A stretch of DNA of 64,000 bases from Flavobacterium sp. N2038 (GCF_025947185.1 NZ_CP110001.1:2480001-2544000); one strand, 5' to 3'; shown: positions 24,245 to 33,970, counted from the first letter of the stretch. Notes: generated by a model from the letters alone, not told the origin. A program made the numbers and translations.

Positions 24245-24567
24245 TTATTTTGATATTAGAGAATTTGTATTATTTTTTTACGCTTGAAATATAAGGGTTA
24301 TTTTACAATAATTATTACGGAAAAACGTAAGACTATGTTTTAATAAACAAAAAAAACAGCCCTCCAAATAGAGAGCTGTCCTAAGGCCAATTTTTAAATT
24401 TGCATTCCTAAGAATGCGTACAGTTTTTGGTAATTACTAAATTGAAGACTAAACGCAGGTTATACGAATTATGCTTTTTATTTTGTAACAGCACATTCGA
24501 GTATAATACCGATATAGTATGAAAACAGTCTAATTTTTATTAGACTGTATTGAATACATAATCGGTA
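24245..24567. other. Spacer upstream of the LRR-TIR gene
   Basis: Holds a possible minus-strand -7 box TATATTTC (24285-24292) for the LRR-TIR gene, a hairpin ACAGC ... GAGCTGT near 24357-24380, and the terminator of the second efflux operon at 24524. No gene seen. Confidence 0.5.
24524..24550 (-). terminator. Intrinsic terminator of the second efflux operon
   Basis: ACAGTCTAAT / ATTAGACTGT stem of 10 bp with a 4-nt loop. It lies about 18 nt beyond the adaptor gene stop codon on the minus strand. Confidence 0.75.
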
Positions 24568-25653
24568 TTATTCGTTTATGACATCGCCTTCCTTAGTTTC
24601 TTCGCTGGCAATTTTTACCAGTTTATCGTTTGGAGTCAAATCACCGAAAATTTCAATTTTATCTTCGATTTCTCTTCCTTTTTTAATGTCAATTCTTGTC
24701 GCTTTATGGTTTACTACTTTTACCACATATATTCCTTCTGCAGAACTTACTACTGCCGATTTTGGCACTACAAAGGTGCTGTCTTTCGCGTTAAGTGGTA
24801 ATAAAACTTCGGCAACCATTCCGGGTAATAAATTTCCTTTGGTGTTATGAACGTCCATTTCAACTCTTTCAGAACGTAATTTTAAATCTAAAGCGCCAGA
24901 CATTCTGGTAATTTTAGCGCTGAAAGTTTCGGGCAATGATTTTACATTAAAACTCATTTCGTCTCCCGGGTGCAAATATCCTGTGTACAATTCCGGTACA
25001 GAAACCGCTAAACGTAATTTGCTTTGCTCCTGAATCGTTAATAAAGGCAAATCTGAACCTTTTCCTGCCGGACCAACAAATGTGCCTAAATTGACATTTC
25101 TAGCGGCTACAACGCCATCAAATGGAGCACGAATTTCTAAATACCCTCTCATGATCGAAACCTCTTTGTGTGCTGCAATTGCTGCCTGGTATTGTGCGTA
25201 ATCAGAATTCTTTTTACCGCTTGCCATTTCTAAGTCATTTTTAGAAATCGTTCCTTCCACTTTGCTGGTTTCGTACAAACGGTTGTAAGTACTTTTGCTT
25301 GTTGCATAAATCGCTTCCATAGATTTCAATCTCGATTCGGCTGCAGCCAATTGCGAACTGATTTCCGGTGCTTCTAAAACAATCAAAAGCTGTCCTTTTT
25401 TTACTTTCGTACCAATATCAACTTTCAATAGTTTTACAAAACTGCTCACTTTTGCATACAAATCAACTTGTTGGAAACCGGTTAATTCGGCTGGCAAACG
25501 CAATTCTGTTGTTAGTTTTTCTTTCGCTAAAGCGAAAGTTTCTACTTTAGGTTCGATTTCTGCCTTTGCAGTTTCTTCTTTTTTCTTTTCACAGCTTAAT
25601 ACAACTAAAGCTGTAAAAAGTATCGCTGTAGATTTTATAATGTTACTTTTCAT
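24568..25653 (-). CDS. RND periplasmic adaptor (MFP) lipoprotein, second system
   Basis: Adaptor of the second tripartite pump. The frame is open to 25749, but MKSNIIKSTAILFTALVVLS-Cys from the ATG at 25651-25653 is the lipoprotein signal (Cys21), giving 361 residues. It shows lipoyl halves VDLYAKVSSFVKLLKVDIGTKVKKGQLLIVLEAP and GYLEIRAPFDGVVAARNVNLG around a helical hairpin (LAAAESRLKSMEAIY), then the beta-barrel domain with VVPKSAVVSSAEGIYVVKV. It is the last gene of the operon, after the pump. It is only distantly like the adaptor at 12003. Confidence 0.92.
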   Translation of the reverse strand: MKSNIIKSTAILFTALVVLSCEKKKEETAKAEIEPKVETFALAKEKLTTELRLPAELTGFQQVDLYAKVSSFVKLLKVDIGTKVKKGQLLIVLEAPEISSQLAAAESRLKSMEAIYATSKSTYNRLYETSKVEGTISKNDLEMASGKKNSDYAQYQAAIAAHKEVSIMRGYLEIRAPFDGVVAARNVNLGTFVGPAGKGSDLPLLTIQEQSKLRLAVSVPELYTGYLHPGDEMSFNVKSLPETFSAKITRMSGALDLKLRSERVEMDVHNTKGNLLPGMVAEVLLPLNAKDSTFVVPKSAVVSSAEGIYVVKVVNHKATRIDIKKGREIEDKIEIFGDLTPNDKLVKIASEETKEGDVINE

Positions 25654-25822
25654 AAATGTTGAATTTATTTTGCATTGGTCATTTATGTTATCGCCTTTTA
25701 ATTTATCTGTATTTGTTTTCAATAAATTATTTTTTGTTGGCGATTTCATTTTTTGGTTTTATATATGTTTTACAAGTATGCGGAAAGTATAAAAGTGTAT
25801 CCAAGTGTTATCGCAACGATTT

Positions 25823-25863
25823 GACTTTCGACTTTCGACTTTCGACTTTTGACTTTCGACTTT
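25823..25863. repeat. Tandem heptamer GACTTTC, about six units
   Basis: GACTTTC repeated with one variant unit, running into the stop codon of the pump gene at 25862. It lies in the gap between pump and adaptor genes. It looks like slippage-prone simple sequence; changes in copy number would alter the intercistronic spacing. Confidence 0.85.
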
Positions 25864-28800
25864 AAGACTTTATAACTTTAGACTTACTTATTGATGAGAT
25901 ATAATGGATACTTTCTTCGTCTTCAGGATCTAAAGAAACAGATTGTGTTGATGTTTTTTCTTGTGCCCACGCAAATATCTGCGGAAGGATCAATAATACG
26001 GCAAAAGTTGAAAATAACAATCCACCAATAACTGCTCTTCCTAACGGAGAAACCTGATCGCCCCCTTCGCCGTGTCCAATTGCCATTGGTAGCATTCCCG
26101 CAATCATCGCAACCGAAGTCATGATAATCGGACGAAGACGCAGTGCAGCAGCTTCTCTCGCAGATTCTAAGGCATTACCGTTTATTTTTCGAAGCTGTTC
26201 GGCATTCGTAACCAATAAAACAGCGTTGGCAATCGAAACCCCGACCGACATGATGATTCCCATGTACGATTGTAAGTTTAGCGTTGAGCCTGTAAGCGTC
26301 AGCATTAATAATGCTCCTAGAACTACCGCAGGAACGGTTGTTAAAATGACTAACGAAACTTTGAACGATTGGAAATTAGCGGCCAACATTAAGAAGATTA
26401 CAAAAACGGCAACCAATAATCCTGTTTGTAAACTACTTAATGTTTCTGTCAGTACAGTACTTAGTCCGATTGGCGTAATAAACAATCCACGAGGTAATTC
26501 GCCCAAAGAACTAATTGTTTTGCTTACATCTTTTGAAGCCGTACCTAAATCGGTTTGGTAGATGTTTGCTGTAACGGTAATGTATGGCATGGCCCCTAAA
26601 TTGTCATTTTCTCCACTTACAAATCCGGGTGTAATTTTGGCAACGTCACTTAAAACGGGACGAAGCGAGTTTTTCAATACCGGAATTTCTCCAATATCGG
26701 TTTTGCTTTTCATTTTGTTTAAAGGAACCTGAACCTGAACAGCATAGGATAATCCTGCTTTTTCATCGATCCAGTTATTTTTTTCGGTATAACGTGAAGA
26801 TGAGGTCGATGCCACAAGCGAACGCGAGATATCGTTCATATCAACTCCTAATTCGGCAGCACGGGTTCTGTCAATATCAATATTCATTGCTGGATAGTGA
26901 ATAGGCTGACCAATCTGTACGTCTCTGAAATAGGAAATCGCTTTTAGTTTATCGACAATTTGAGTCGCATATAATTCATTTTTCTTTTTGTCTTTTCCGG
27001 CTACTCTAATTTCAATAGGAGTAGGAGAACCCTGGCTTAAAACCTTATCCGTTAATTCGATTGGCTCAAAAGAAAGTTTAGTATCTGGCAGTACTTTTTT
27101 AAGTCTCGCTCTAAATTCATCTTTAAAATCATCCATGTCTTCGTGATAGTCTTTCAGACTCACTTGAAAAACCGCTTCGTGAGAACCCGCCATGAATAAA
27201 TAAATCGGGTTGATTGAGAACAGGGAAGGGTGCTGACCCACATATACAGAAGAAATTCCGATATGCTCTTTTCCGACCATTTTTTCCAGTTCTTTTAAAA
27301 CAATTCTGGCTTGCTCTTCTGTTCGCTCCAAACGAGTTCCGTCAATAGCGCGCATTCTCAGCTGAAACTGACTTGAATTGGTTCTTGGGAAAACGTCTTT
27401 TCCGATAAAATTGATCAATAGAATGGCTAAAAGAGTTGCTCCAACCAAATAGGTCACGGTCGTTATTTTTTTGTGTACAAACAAACGATCTAAAGTTCGC
27501 ATGAAACGATTTCTGAATTTTTCGAAACCACTTACTTTTCCATCATTATTGAAATCTTCTCTTTCGACCATTTCCTTTTTCTGACCAATTAAATCTTGTT
27601 CAGATTCAGGCGTTAATCCGCAGGCATTAAATTCTGCTTCGTCGTCTGTAATATTAGGTTCATGTTCGTGTTTAATGTGATCTTTCATCATCCAGTTGGC
27701 CATTACAGGCACAAAAGTCTGAGACAATAAAAACGAAATCACCATAGAAAAACCAATTGCCAAAGCCAAAGGCAAGAACAACGCTCCCGGAATACCCACC
27801 ATGGTAAATGCCGGAGCAAATACGGCCAGAATACAAAGCAAGATCAATAATTTAGGCAAAGCAATTTCCTGACAAGCGTCCCAAATGGCGAGTGCCTTGG
27901 GTTTTCCCATGTCGAGATGCTGGTGAATATTTTCGATCGTTACCGTACTTTCATCCACCAAAATACCAATTGCTAATGCCAATCCTGATAAAGACATTAA
28001 GTTGATCGTTTGTCCAAATAATTTCAGGAATAAAACTCCCGAAATAATCGAAATAGGAATCGTCATAATTACGATTAAGGCCGCACGACGGTCACCTAAG
28101 AATAACAATACCATTAATCCTGTCAGAACCGCACCAATAATTCCTTCTGTAATCAAACTTTTAACCGAATTGATTACATAAACCGACTGGTCAAATTCAT
28201 ACGTAATGTTTACATCTTCAGGAAGCGTACTCTGAATTTTAGGCAACTCTGCTTTTAATTTCTGAACCACATCCCAGGTCGAAGCGTCTCCCGCTTTTGC
28301 AATACTGATGTAAACCGAACGTTTTCCGTTTACCAATGCATAACCCTGCGTAATATCGGCACCGTCTTTTACAGAAGCTACATCGCCCAATTTTAAGTTC
28401 TGAACACCGCCTTTGAATAACGGAATCTGCTCAAAATCTTTAATTTCTTTAATGGTATTGTTGGTTGGCGTAATATAGTTTTTGTCACCCATACGAACGT
28501 TTCCGGAAGGAGCCGTCTGGTTGTTCAGACGAATTGCTTCAACAATCTGATCTGGTGTCATATTATGAGAACGCAATAAATCCGGATCTACATTTACCTC
28601 AATTGTTCTTGGACTTCCTCCAAAAGGAGCCGGAGATAATAAACCGGGAATAGAAGTAAACGAAGCACGCACATAAACGTTGGCTAAATCCTGCAATTCG
28701 TTGTTTGATCTTATTTTACTGCTTAAAACCAATTGCCCGATTGGAAGCGAAGAAGCATCAAAACGGATGATAAACGGAGGTTGTGTTCCCGGAGGAAAAG

Positions 28801-29152
28801 CCGCCTGTATTCTGTTGGAAAGCGCACTCAGCTCGGCAGCAGCCTGAGCCATGTTGGTTCCTTCATAATAGGTTAATTTCATAATCATTAACCCCTGAAT
28901 ATTTTTGGTTTCTACCGATTTGATACCGTTCGAGAAAGGTAAAACGTTTACGTAGTTTTTGGCAAAATAAGCTTCCATCTGATCTGGCGTGTAACCTCCA
29001 AACGGATGCGCAATATAGATCACCGGCAAATTCATTTTTGGCAGAATATCTACCTTAATGTCTTTGATGGCACCAATTCCGAAGAAAAATAGACCCGCAA
29101 CCAATACTAATATGGAGATGGGTTTGCGGAGTGCAAAACGTATTAAATTCAT
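25862..29152 (-). CDS. RND efflux pump with a D-E pair in TM4 and an EF-hand-like loop
   Basis: Inner-membrane RND transporter of 1096 residues. It starts MNLIRFALRKPISILVLVAG (TM1). TM4 carries Asp400-Glu401 (LVDESTVTIENIHQH) rather than the Asp-Asp of AcrB. This variant is common in a separate RND branch found in Bacteroidota and Acidobacteriota. The cytoplasmic loop between TM6 and TM7 is unusually long and charged, and includes DFNNDGKVSGFE (residues 533-544). That segment fits the 12 ligand positions of an EF-hand loop, though a lysine follows where a hydrophobic residue is usual. It lies 12 nt after the TolC-like gene and before the adaptor. Substrate unknown. Confidence 0.92.
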   Translation of the reverse strand: MNLIRFALRKPISILVLVAGLFFFGIGAIKDIKVDILPKMNLPVIYIAHPFGGYTPDQMEAYFAKNYVNVLPFSNGIKSVETKNIQGLMIMKLTYYEGTNMAQAAAELSALSNRIQAAFPPGTQPPFIIRFDASSLPIGQLVLSSKIRSNNELQDLANVYVRASFTSIPGLLSPAPFGGSPRTIEVNVDPDLLRSHNMTPDQIVEAIRLNNQTAPSGNVRMGDKNYITPTNNTIKEIKDFEQIPLFKGGVQNLKLGDVASVKDGADITQGYALVNGKRSVYISIAKAGDASTWDVVQKLKAELPKIQSTLPEDVNITYEFDQSVYVINSVKSLITEGIIGAVLTGLMVLLFLGDRRAALIVIMTIPISIISGVLFLKLFGQTINLMSLSGLALAIGILVDESTVTIENIHQHLDMGKPKALAIWDACQEIALPKLLILLCILAVFAPAFTMVGIPGALFLPLALAIGFSMVISFLLSQTFVPVMANWMMKDHIKHEHEPNITDDEAEFNACGLTPESEQDLIGQKKEMVEREDFNNDGKVSGFEKFRNRFMRTLDRLFVHKKITTVTYLVGATLLAILLINFIGKDVFPRTNSSQFQLRMRAIDGTRLERTEEQARIVLKELEKMVGKEHIGISSVYVGQHPSLFSINPIYLFMAGSHEAVFQVSLKDYHEDMDDFKDEFRARLKKVLPDTKLSFEPIELTDKVLSQGSPTPIEIRVAGKDKKKNELYATQIVDKLKAISYFRDVQIGQPIHYPAMNIDIDRTRAAELGVDMNDISRSLVASTSSSRYTEKNNWIDEKAGLSYAVQVQVPLNKMKSKTDIGEIPVLKNSLRPVLSDVAKITPGFVSGENDNLGAMPYITVTANIYQTDLGTASKDVSKTISSLGELPRGLFITPIGLSTVLTETLSSLQTGLLVAVFVIFLMLAANFQSFKVSLVILTTVPAVVLGALLMLTLTGSTLNLQSYMGIIMSVGVSIANAVLLVTNAEQLRKINGNALESAREAAALRLRPIIMTSVAMIAGMLPMAIGHGEGGDQVSPLGRAVIGGLLFSTFAVLLILPQIFAWAQEKTSTQSVSLDPEDEESIHYISSISKSKVIKS

Positions 29153-29164
29153 TAGGATTTATAA

Positions 29165-30550
29165 TTAAAATTCATTTATAAATAAGTCAAAATTTCCTGT
29201 TGCTGCGACTTTCAATAAGTACGACTGCCACACATTGTTATTGACAATATCTCGATCGATTTCGGCACGATTTAGCGTAAACATGGTTTGAGTTAGATCG
29301 GTTAAATCAGTTAAACCATTTTTGTATAAAGTCGATTTTTGTATGTAAGCTCTTTTTGCAGCATCCACCTGAATTGGTGCTTCGGCATAATTTTCTAAAG
29401 TAATTTTGATTTTATCTTCGGCAAATGTTAGCTGAGATTTCAATTCTCTGCTCGCCTGATTGTATTCTTCCTGTAAAGCCTGAGAAACAAATTTCTGTGC
29501 ACTGACTTGTTTGCTTGATCGGAATGGAGTAGTTAAATTCCAGGTAATTCCAACTCCAATTAAGTAATTGGCGCGATCCGGATTTACACCATCCCAATAG
29601 TTTCTTGTAAAAGCCGTTTGATCGGTTACATAAGAAGAATCAAATCCTGAAGCTCTGGTTTGCAATACACCAAAAGCACTCATGGTTGGGTAATAAAATC
29701 TTTTGTACAATTTAACCTGTTGATTGCTGTAATCGATTTTGGTTTTATAGAATTGTAATAAAGGATGCAAACTGTCGGTAGAAGCTGTACTTTTTACCAT
29801 TTCTTTGGGAATCTGAGTTACAAAAAGTGTATCAGCAACAAAATCCTGTGGTGCAACGCCCATTAAATCGACTAATTTGTTGTTTTGTTCTTTAACGAAG
29901 TTTCGGGCAAGATTTAAAGCAATTTTAGCTTTAGAGACTTCAGCAGTTGCTAATGTTGAATCTACTCCGGCTAATAACCCATTTTTAACTCGGGCAACGG
30001 CCGTTTTTTTGAAAACTTCGGCACGACTTAAATTCTTTTGTTGAGAAATCAGTAATCTTTGGCTAGCTAATAAATTGAGGTAAGCCGCTGAAATTTTAAT
30101 TTCCTGTTGGAATTTTTCCTGATCGAGATCTTTTTCTTTTGTCTGAACATCTATTTTAGCCAGATTAATTTTTTCCTGTGTTTTTCCGAAAGTGAAAAAA
30201 TCCCAGTTCATGTTGACCAGATACAAAGCTCCAAAAGCAGCGTTCCAGTTTTGTTCCGGCAATGCTGGTCCGGCAGAAGCAGATCCTAAACCATTAAAAC
30301 CATACAAAGCACCATTTTGGCCGTTGATAGTTCCGTAATCCTGCTGCGCAGATAAATTAAGGTTTGGCAGGTAATCACGACGAGATTGTTTTAAACTCTC
30401 TTTTGATGCGCTGCTGTAATTGTTTTTTGCCCGTATAGAACCGTAATTTTCAAGCCCGGTTTTTATTGCATCTTTTAAAGACAGGGTTTGAGAATGACTG
30501 GCTGAGGCAAAAATCAAGAAAAATAATAAAGTAATTTTTTTGAAATACAT
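29165..30550 (-). CDS. TolC family outer-membrane channel, second system
   Basis: A 461-residue protein with signal peptide MYFKKITLLFFLIFASASHSQ (no lipobox). It has the two-fold OEP structure: NYGSIRAKNNYSSASKESLKQSRRDYLPNLNLSAQQDYG at the start and ELKSQLTFAEDKIKITLENYAEAPIQVDAAKRAYIQKSTLYKNGLTDLTDL toward the end. This gene is first in the operon (channel, pump, adaptor), an order typical of this RND branch. A divergent two-component pair starts 163 nt upstream and may control it. Confidence 0.9.
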   Translation of the reverse strand: MYFKKITLLFFLIFASASHSQTLSLKDAIKTGLENYGSIRAKNNYSSASKESLKQSRRDYLPNLNLSAQQDYGTINGQNGALYGFNGLGSASAGPALPEQNWNAAFGALYLVNMNWDFFTFGKTQEKINLAKIDVQTKEKDLDQEKFQQEIKISAAYLNLLASQRLLISQQKNLSRAEVFKKTAVARVKNGLLAGVDSTLATAEVSKAKIALNLARNFVKEQNNKLVDLMGVAPQDFVADTLFVTQIPKEMVKSTASTDSLHPLLQFYKTKIDYSNQQVKLYKRFYYPTMSAFGVLQTRASGFDSSYVTDQTAFTRNYWDGVNPDRANYLIGVGITWNLTTPFRSSKQVSAQKFVSQALQEEYNQASRELKSQLTFAEDKIKITLENYAEAPIQVDAAKRAYIQKSTLYKNGLTDLTDLTQTMFTLNRAEIDRDIVNNNVWQSYLLKVAATGNFDLFINEF

Positions 30551-30712
30551 AAACTCAAAGTGTGAAATTGTGACACAAATTTATTTCTCTTGTGCTGATA
30601 AAAGGGATCTTAAGTGATGTACTGCACTAATAAATGACCAATTGAATTTGTCATTTATTAGAAATAATAATTAAAATTTTGTGCGAACTTTGTAAACTAT
30701 TTAAAATGAAAA

Positions 30713-31750
30713 ATGAGCATAAAATTTGATAATATACTGGACAACAAATGGTGGCAGGAAATTGCTGTCGTCGCGTTTTCCTTTACCATTTATACTTTAA
30801 AAAACGATTGGATGTTGTTTAGTTCTGTGACATCAATCTTAATGGGCATATTTTTCTACTGCATTCTTTACATGCATGCACAGTTTAATCGTTTTTTTCT
30901 TCTTCCGATATTATTTAAAACCCGTCGTCCGATAACTTATATCTTGCTTACCGTTTTTGGGGTTTTGGTTTTCTCTATAGTCTTATACGAGATAACCAAG
31001 CTGGATATGTTTGGTAATTGCCGTTTATATCAAAATTCGCATCAGCGAAGTTATGTGTATCAGCTGGCCAGTGTTTTAGGAACTTTAGTTTGTATTCTGA
31101 GTCCCATTATTGTTTTTAAATTCTACAGAATTCACAGAAGACGCACAGATGAAACCTTGCTTTTCAACCAAATGCAGTTGAATTCATTAAAAGGACAATT
31201 AAATCCGCATTTTTTGTTCAATACTTTCAATACGTTATACGGGATCAGTTTAGAATTTCCGGAAAGAACGCCTGATTTAATTATGAAAGTTTCGCAGTTA
31301 ATGCGTTATCAATTAGAGAGTAATAATAAACAATGTGTATCTTTAGAAGATGAGCTGGAGTTTATAAACAGTTATGTACAGCTTGAAAAAGAGCGTGTAG
31401 GATATCGTTGCGAAATTACATTTGATTCTAAGGTTGACAATCAAAACGCTTATAAAATTTCGCCAATGCTTTTAATCGCATTTATCGAAAATGCTTTTAA
31501 ACACGGAACCTGCGCTATTGAAAAATGTTTTGTTAGAATTTTTATTACGGTAGAAGACGGTAATCTTCATTTGCATGTTGTGAATTCTATTCCGACGAAA
31601 AAAACAGATGTAGTTTCGACTAAAATTGGCTTAAAAAATACAATTGAAAGACTGAATCTAATTTATGGTAAAAACTATACATTGGATATTCAGGACGAAA
31701 AAAATACTTATATCATTGACCTAAAATTGCAACTGAAAAAGTTTGTGTAA
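30713..31750 (+). CDS. LytS-type membrane sensor histidine kinase
   Basis: A 345-residue protein with about four membrane spans in the first 140 residues. The HisKA_7TM/LytS-type dimerisation region follows, with the phospho-acceptor His166 in LNPHFLFNTFNTLYGIS. The ATPase region has ISPMLLIAFIENAFKHG (N box) and a short glycine box (STKIGLKNTIERL). Without a large extracellular domain it may sense a membrane-embedded or lipid-like signal. Its stop codon overlaps the start of the response regulator gene (TAATG at 31748-31752), so the two are coupled. It is divergent from the second efflux operon. Confidence 0.92.
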   Translation: MSIKFDNILDNKWWQEIAVVAFSFTIYTLKNDWMLFSSVTSILMGIFFYCILYMHAQFNRFFLLPILFKTRRPITYILLTVFGVLVFSIVLYEITKLDMFGNCRLYQNSHQRSYVYQLASVLGTLVCILSPIIVFKFYRIHRRRTDETLLFNQMQLNSLKGQLNPHFLFNTFNTLYGISLEFPERTPDLIMKVSQLMRYQLESNNKQCVSLEDELEFINSYVQLEKERVGYRCEITFDSKVDNQNAYKISPMLLIAFIENAFKHGTCAIEKCFVRIFITVEDGNLHLHVVNSIPTKKTDVVSTKIGLKNTIERLNLIYGKNYTLDIQDEKNTYIIDLKLQLKKFV

Positions 31751-32457
31751 TGAAAGATCCCAAAAAATGTATAATTGTCGATGATGAACCTGCTGCACAT
31801 TATGTGTTGGCAAATTATATCAAGCAGAATCCGCAGTTAGAATTGGTTTTTCAGGGCTACAATGGTATAGAAGCAATGGGGTATCTGCGTGAGAATAAGG
31901 TTGATTTAATGTTTTTGGATATCAACATGCCGGAAATTTCAGGAATGGAATTGCTAAAAATTATTCCAAACCATCCTAAAACTATTTTAACAACGGCCTA
32001 TTCTGAATTTGCGCTCGAAAGTTATGATTATGGCGTAATTGATTATTTACTAAAGCCAATTTATTTTCCAAGATTTCTTAAAGCAATTGATCGCTTCTTT
32101 TCGACAGAAAGCAGTAAAATTAAGGAGGAGGAAGCTATTATAAATACGGTAAGTGTAAAAGTTGACGGTTATTTTATTGATCTCGAACTGGATCAGCTTT
32201 TATTTGCCCAAAGCTTCGGAAACTATGTTAAGCTGCATACTTTAAAACGAACCTATCTGGCATCAATTACCACAACGGAGTTTGAAAAATGTCTGCCGGA
32301 AAAGAATTTTATGCGAATTCATAAATCGTATATAGTCGCTTTGGATAAAATAGAATCTACTGAAAAAGACTTTGTTGTTATTAAAAATGAAAAATTACCA
32401 ATTGGGATTACTTATAAAAGAGAGTTAACAGACCGGATAAAGAAATTTGATGTTTAG
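31750..32457 (+). CDS. LytTR family response regulator
   Basis: A 235-residue DNA-binding response regulator. The receiver domain occupies about residues 5-120, with the phosphorylated Asp57 in MFLDINMPEISG, the switch threonine in ILTTAYSEFALESYDYG, and the lysine in DYLLKPIYFPRF. The LytTR DNA-binding domain follows (SVKVDGYFIDLELDQLLFAQSFGNYVKLHT ... NFMRIHKSYIVAL). It is paired with the LytS-type kinase. The divergent efflux operon and the PepSY-like gene 100 nt downstream are both possible targets, by position only. Confidence 0.93.
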   Translation: MKDPKKCIIVDDEPAAHYVLANYIKQNPQLELVFQGYNGIEAMGYLRENKVDLMFLDINMPEISGMELLKIIPNHPKTILTTAYSEFALESYDYGVIDYLLKPIYFPRFLKAIDRFFSTESSKIKEEEAIINTVSVKVDGYFIDLELDQLLFAQSFGNYVKLHTLKRTYLASITTTEFEKCLPEKNFMRIHKSYIVALDKIESTEKDFVVIKNEKLPIGITYKRELTDRIKKFDV

Positions 32458-32560
32458 AATTAATTTTTATAACAAAAAAAGATTTGAAAAATATTTGTAC
32501 TTAATTTTAAAGTAGTAATTTTAATACATTATCTAAGTTTAATGAATTAAATGTAGAATC

Positions 32561-33034
32561 ATGAAAAATGTATTTTTGATTATAACTTTTTTATGTAGCA
32601 GTTTTTTGTTTGCGCAAGAAGGCACTAATATGAAAAAAGTAGTTACACCACCCGAGAAGGTGAAATTTGCTTTTGAAAAAGAATATCCGGGAAAAGTATC
32701 TGTTTGGTCGGAGGAATATGTTGGAGATGATAATGATGAAATTAGATATGAAGCTAAATTTAAAACAGACAGCAATGCTGAGGCTGTAGCTGTTTATGAT
32801 AATTTGGGTGTTTTGAAAGCTTATGAGTTGCAAATTCCGTTAAGCCAGTTGCCGCAAAAAGCACAGAATTATTTAAAGAAAAACTATGCTGCAAATGCCA
32901 TTAAAGAAATTGCTGTTGTTGTAGATGATAAAAGTAAAACGACTTATGAAGTTGGAGTGCAAAAGAACGCTAAATTCTACGATGTTGTTTTCGATAAAAA
33001 TGGTGGTTTTGATGTCAGTATCGAAAAAAACTAA
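32561..33034 (+). CDS. PepSY-like periplasmic protein
   Basis: A 157-residue protein with signal peptide MKNVFLIITFLCSSFLFAQ. The mature part shows two PepSY-like halves. The first has VKFAFEKEYPGKVSVWSEEY and EIRYEAKFKTDSNAEAVAVYDNLGVL. The second has PQKAQNYLKKNYAANAIKEIAVVVDDKSKTTYEVGVQ. This is the pattern of the beta-lactamase-inhibitor-like PepSY family common in Bacteroidota. It is often encoded beside two-component systems, as here. It may bind or inhibit a periplasmic partner; its role is unproven. Confidence 0.85.
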   Translation: MKNVFLIITFLCSSFLFAQEGTNMKKVVTPPEKVKFAFEKEYPGKVSVWSEEYVGDDNDEIRYEAKFKTDSNAEAVAVYDNLGVLKAYELQIPLSQLPQKAQNYLKKNYAANAIKEIAVVVDDKSKTTYEVGVQKNAKFYDVVFDKNGGFDVSIEKN

Positions 33035-33076
33035 AATTAAGAATACTTACTAACTCAATATATTTTTAAACAGGGA

Positions 33077-33114
33077 AACCCGACAGATTTTTATGCTGTC
33101 GGGTTTATTTTTTT
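33077..33114 (+). terminator. Intrinsic terminator after the PepSY-like gene
   Basis: AACCCGACAG / CTGTCGGGTT stem with a 9-nt loop and a run of T. Confidence 0.88.
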
Positions 33115-33156
33115 TACTTGTAAAGATTTTTTAAAATATACCTGGTTTAATTTAAC

Positions 33157-33189
33157 AAACCCAACAGGTTTCAAAAACCTGTTGGGTTT
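33157..33189. terminator. Bidirectional terminator between convergent genes
   Basis: Long near-perfect stem AAACCCAACAGGTTT / AAACCTGTTGGGTTT followed by T on the plus strand. It lies 16 nt from the stop codon of the minus-strand SDR gene. A relative with the core CCTGACAGGTTTT lies at 61483. Confidence 0.82.
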
Positions 33190-33205
33190 ATTTTTTAATG
33201 CAATA

Positions 33206-33970
33206 TTATAGATTCATTCCTCCTGAAACTTCAATGCGTTGTGCGTTTATCCAGCGCGCCTCTTCTGTACATAAAAAAGCGACGACACCTCCAATATCAT
33301 CCGGTAAACCAACTCTTCCTAAAGCCGTTAAGGAGGCAATATGCTGATTTAGTTGTTCATTGTCTCTCACGGCGCCATGACCAAAGTCAGTTTCGATGGC
33401 CCCCGGAGCCACAATATTTACTTTGATTTTTCTTCCGCCTAATTCTTTTGCCTGATATTTTGTTAGAGTTTCCATTGCTCCTTTCATAGAAGCATAAGCC
33501 GCATATCCCGGAAATGAAAAACGAGCCAAACCTGTTGAAATATTTACAATTCCGCCACCATCATTCATAACGTTCAATGACTTTTGTGTCAAAAAGAATG
33601 GCCCTTTAAACTGAATATTACTTAATTCGTCAAAATCAGCTTCTGTAGTTTCGATAAAAGGTTTGTGGATTCCGATTCCGGCATTATTAATCAGGAAATC
33701 AAATTTATCAGTATTAAAAGTATTCTTTAAAGTTGTTTTAACTTCTCCTAAAAATGCCTCAAAAGTATCCGACTTAGCTACATTCAATTGAAGGGAAGCT
33801 GCTCTCTGACCTAAGCTTTCGATTTCTTTTACAACCAAATCTGCTTCTTCTTTTTTGCTGTTGTACGTTATTATCACATCGATTCCTTTTTTTGCAATTG
33901 CGATTGCCATGTTTTTTCCTAAGCCTCTGCTACCTCCGGTTACCAAAGCTATTTTTGTATTTACTGCCAT
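33206..33970 (-). CDS. Short-chain dehydrogenase/reductase
   Basis: A 254-residue classical SDR. The NADP-binding motif is GGSRGLGKN (TGxxxGxG), followed by NNAG in LINNAGIGIHKP. The catalytic tyrosine and lysine are in YAAYASMKGAMETL, and ISTG supplies the serine. The C-terminal V-A-P-G-A-I-E-T-D loop is standard. Substrate unknown; it may be an oxoacyl- or sugar-type reductase. A (TTG)20 microsatellite begins 22 nt upstream of its start codon, in the region expected to hold the 5' leader or promoter. The gene upstream is another SDR of a different subfamily. Confidence 0.9.
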   Translation of the reverse strand: MAVNTKIALVTGGSRGLGKNMAIAIAKKGIDVIITYNSKKEEADLVVKEIESLGQRAASLQLNVAKSDTFEAFLGEVKTTLKNTFNTDKFDFLINNAGIGIHKPFIETTEADFDELSNIQFKGPFFLTQKSLNVMNDGGGIVNISTGLARFSFPGYAAYASMKGAMETLTKYQAKELGGRKIKVNIVAPGAIETDFGHGAVRDNEQLNQHIASLTALGRVGLPDDIGGVVAFLCTEEARWINAQRIEVSGGMNL

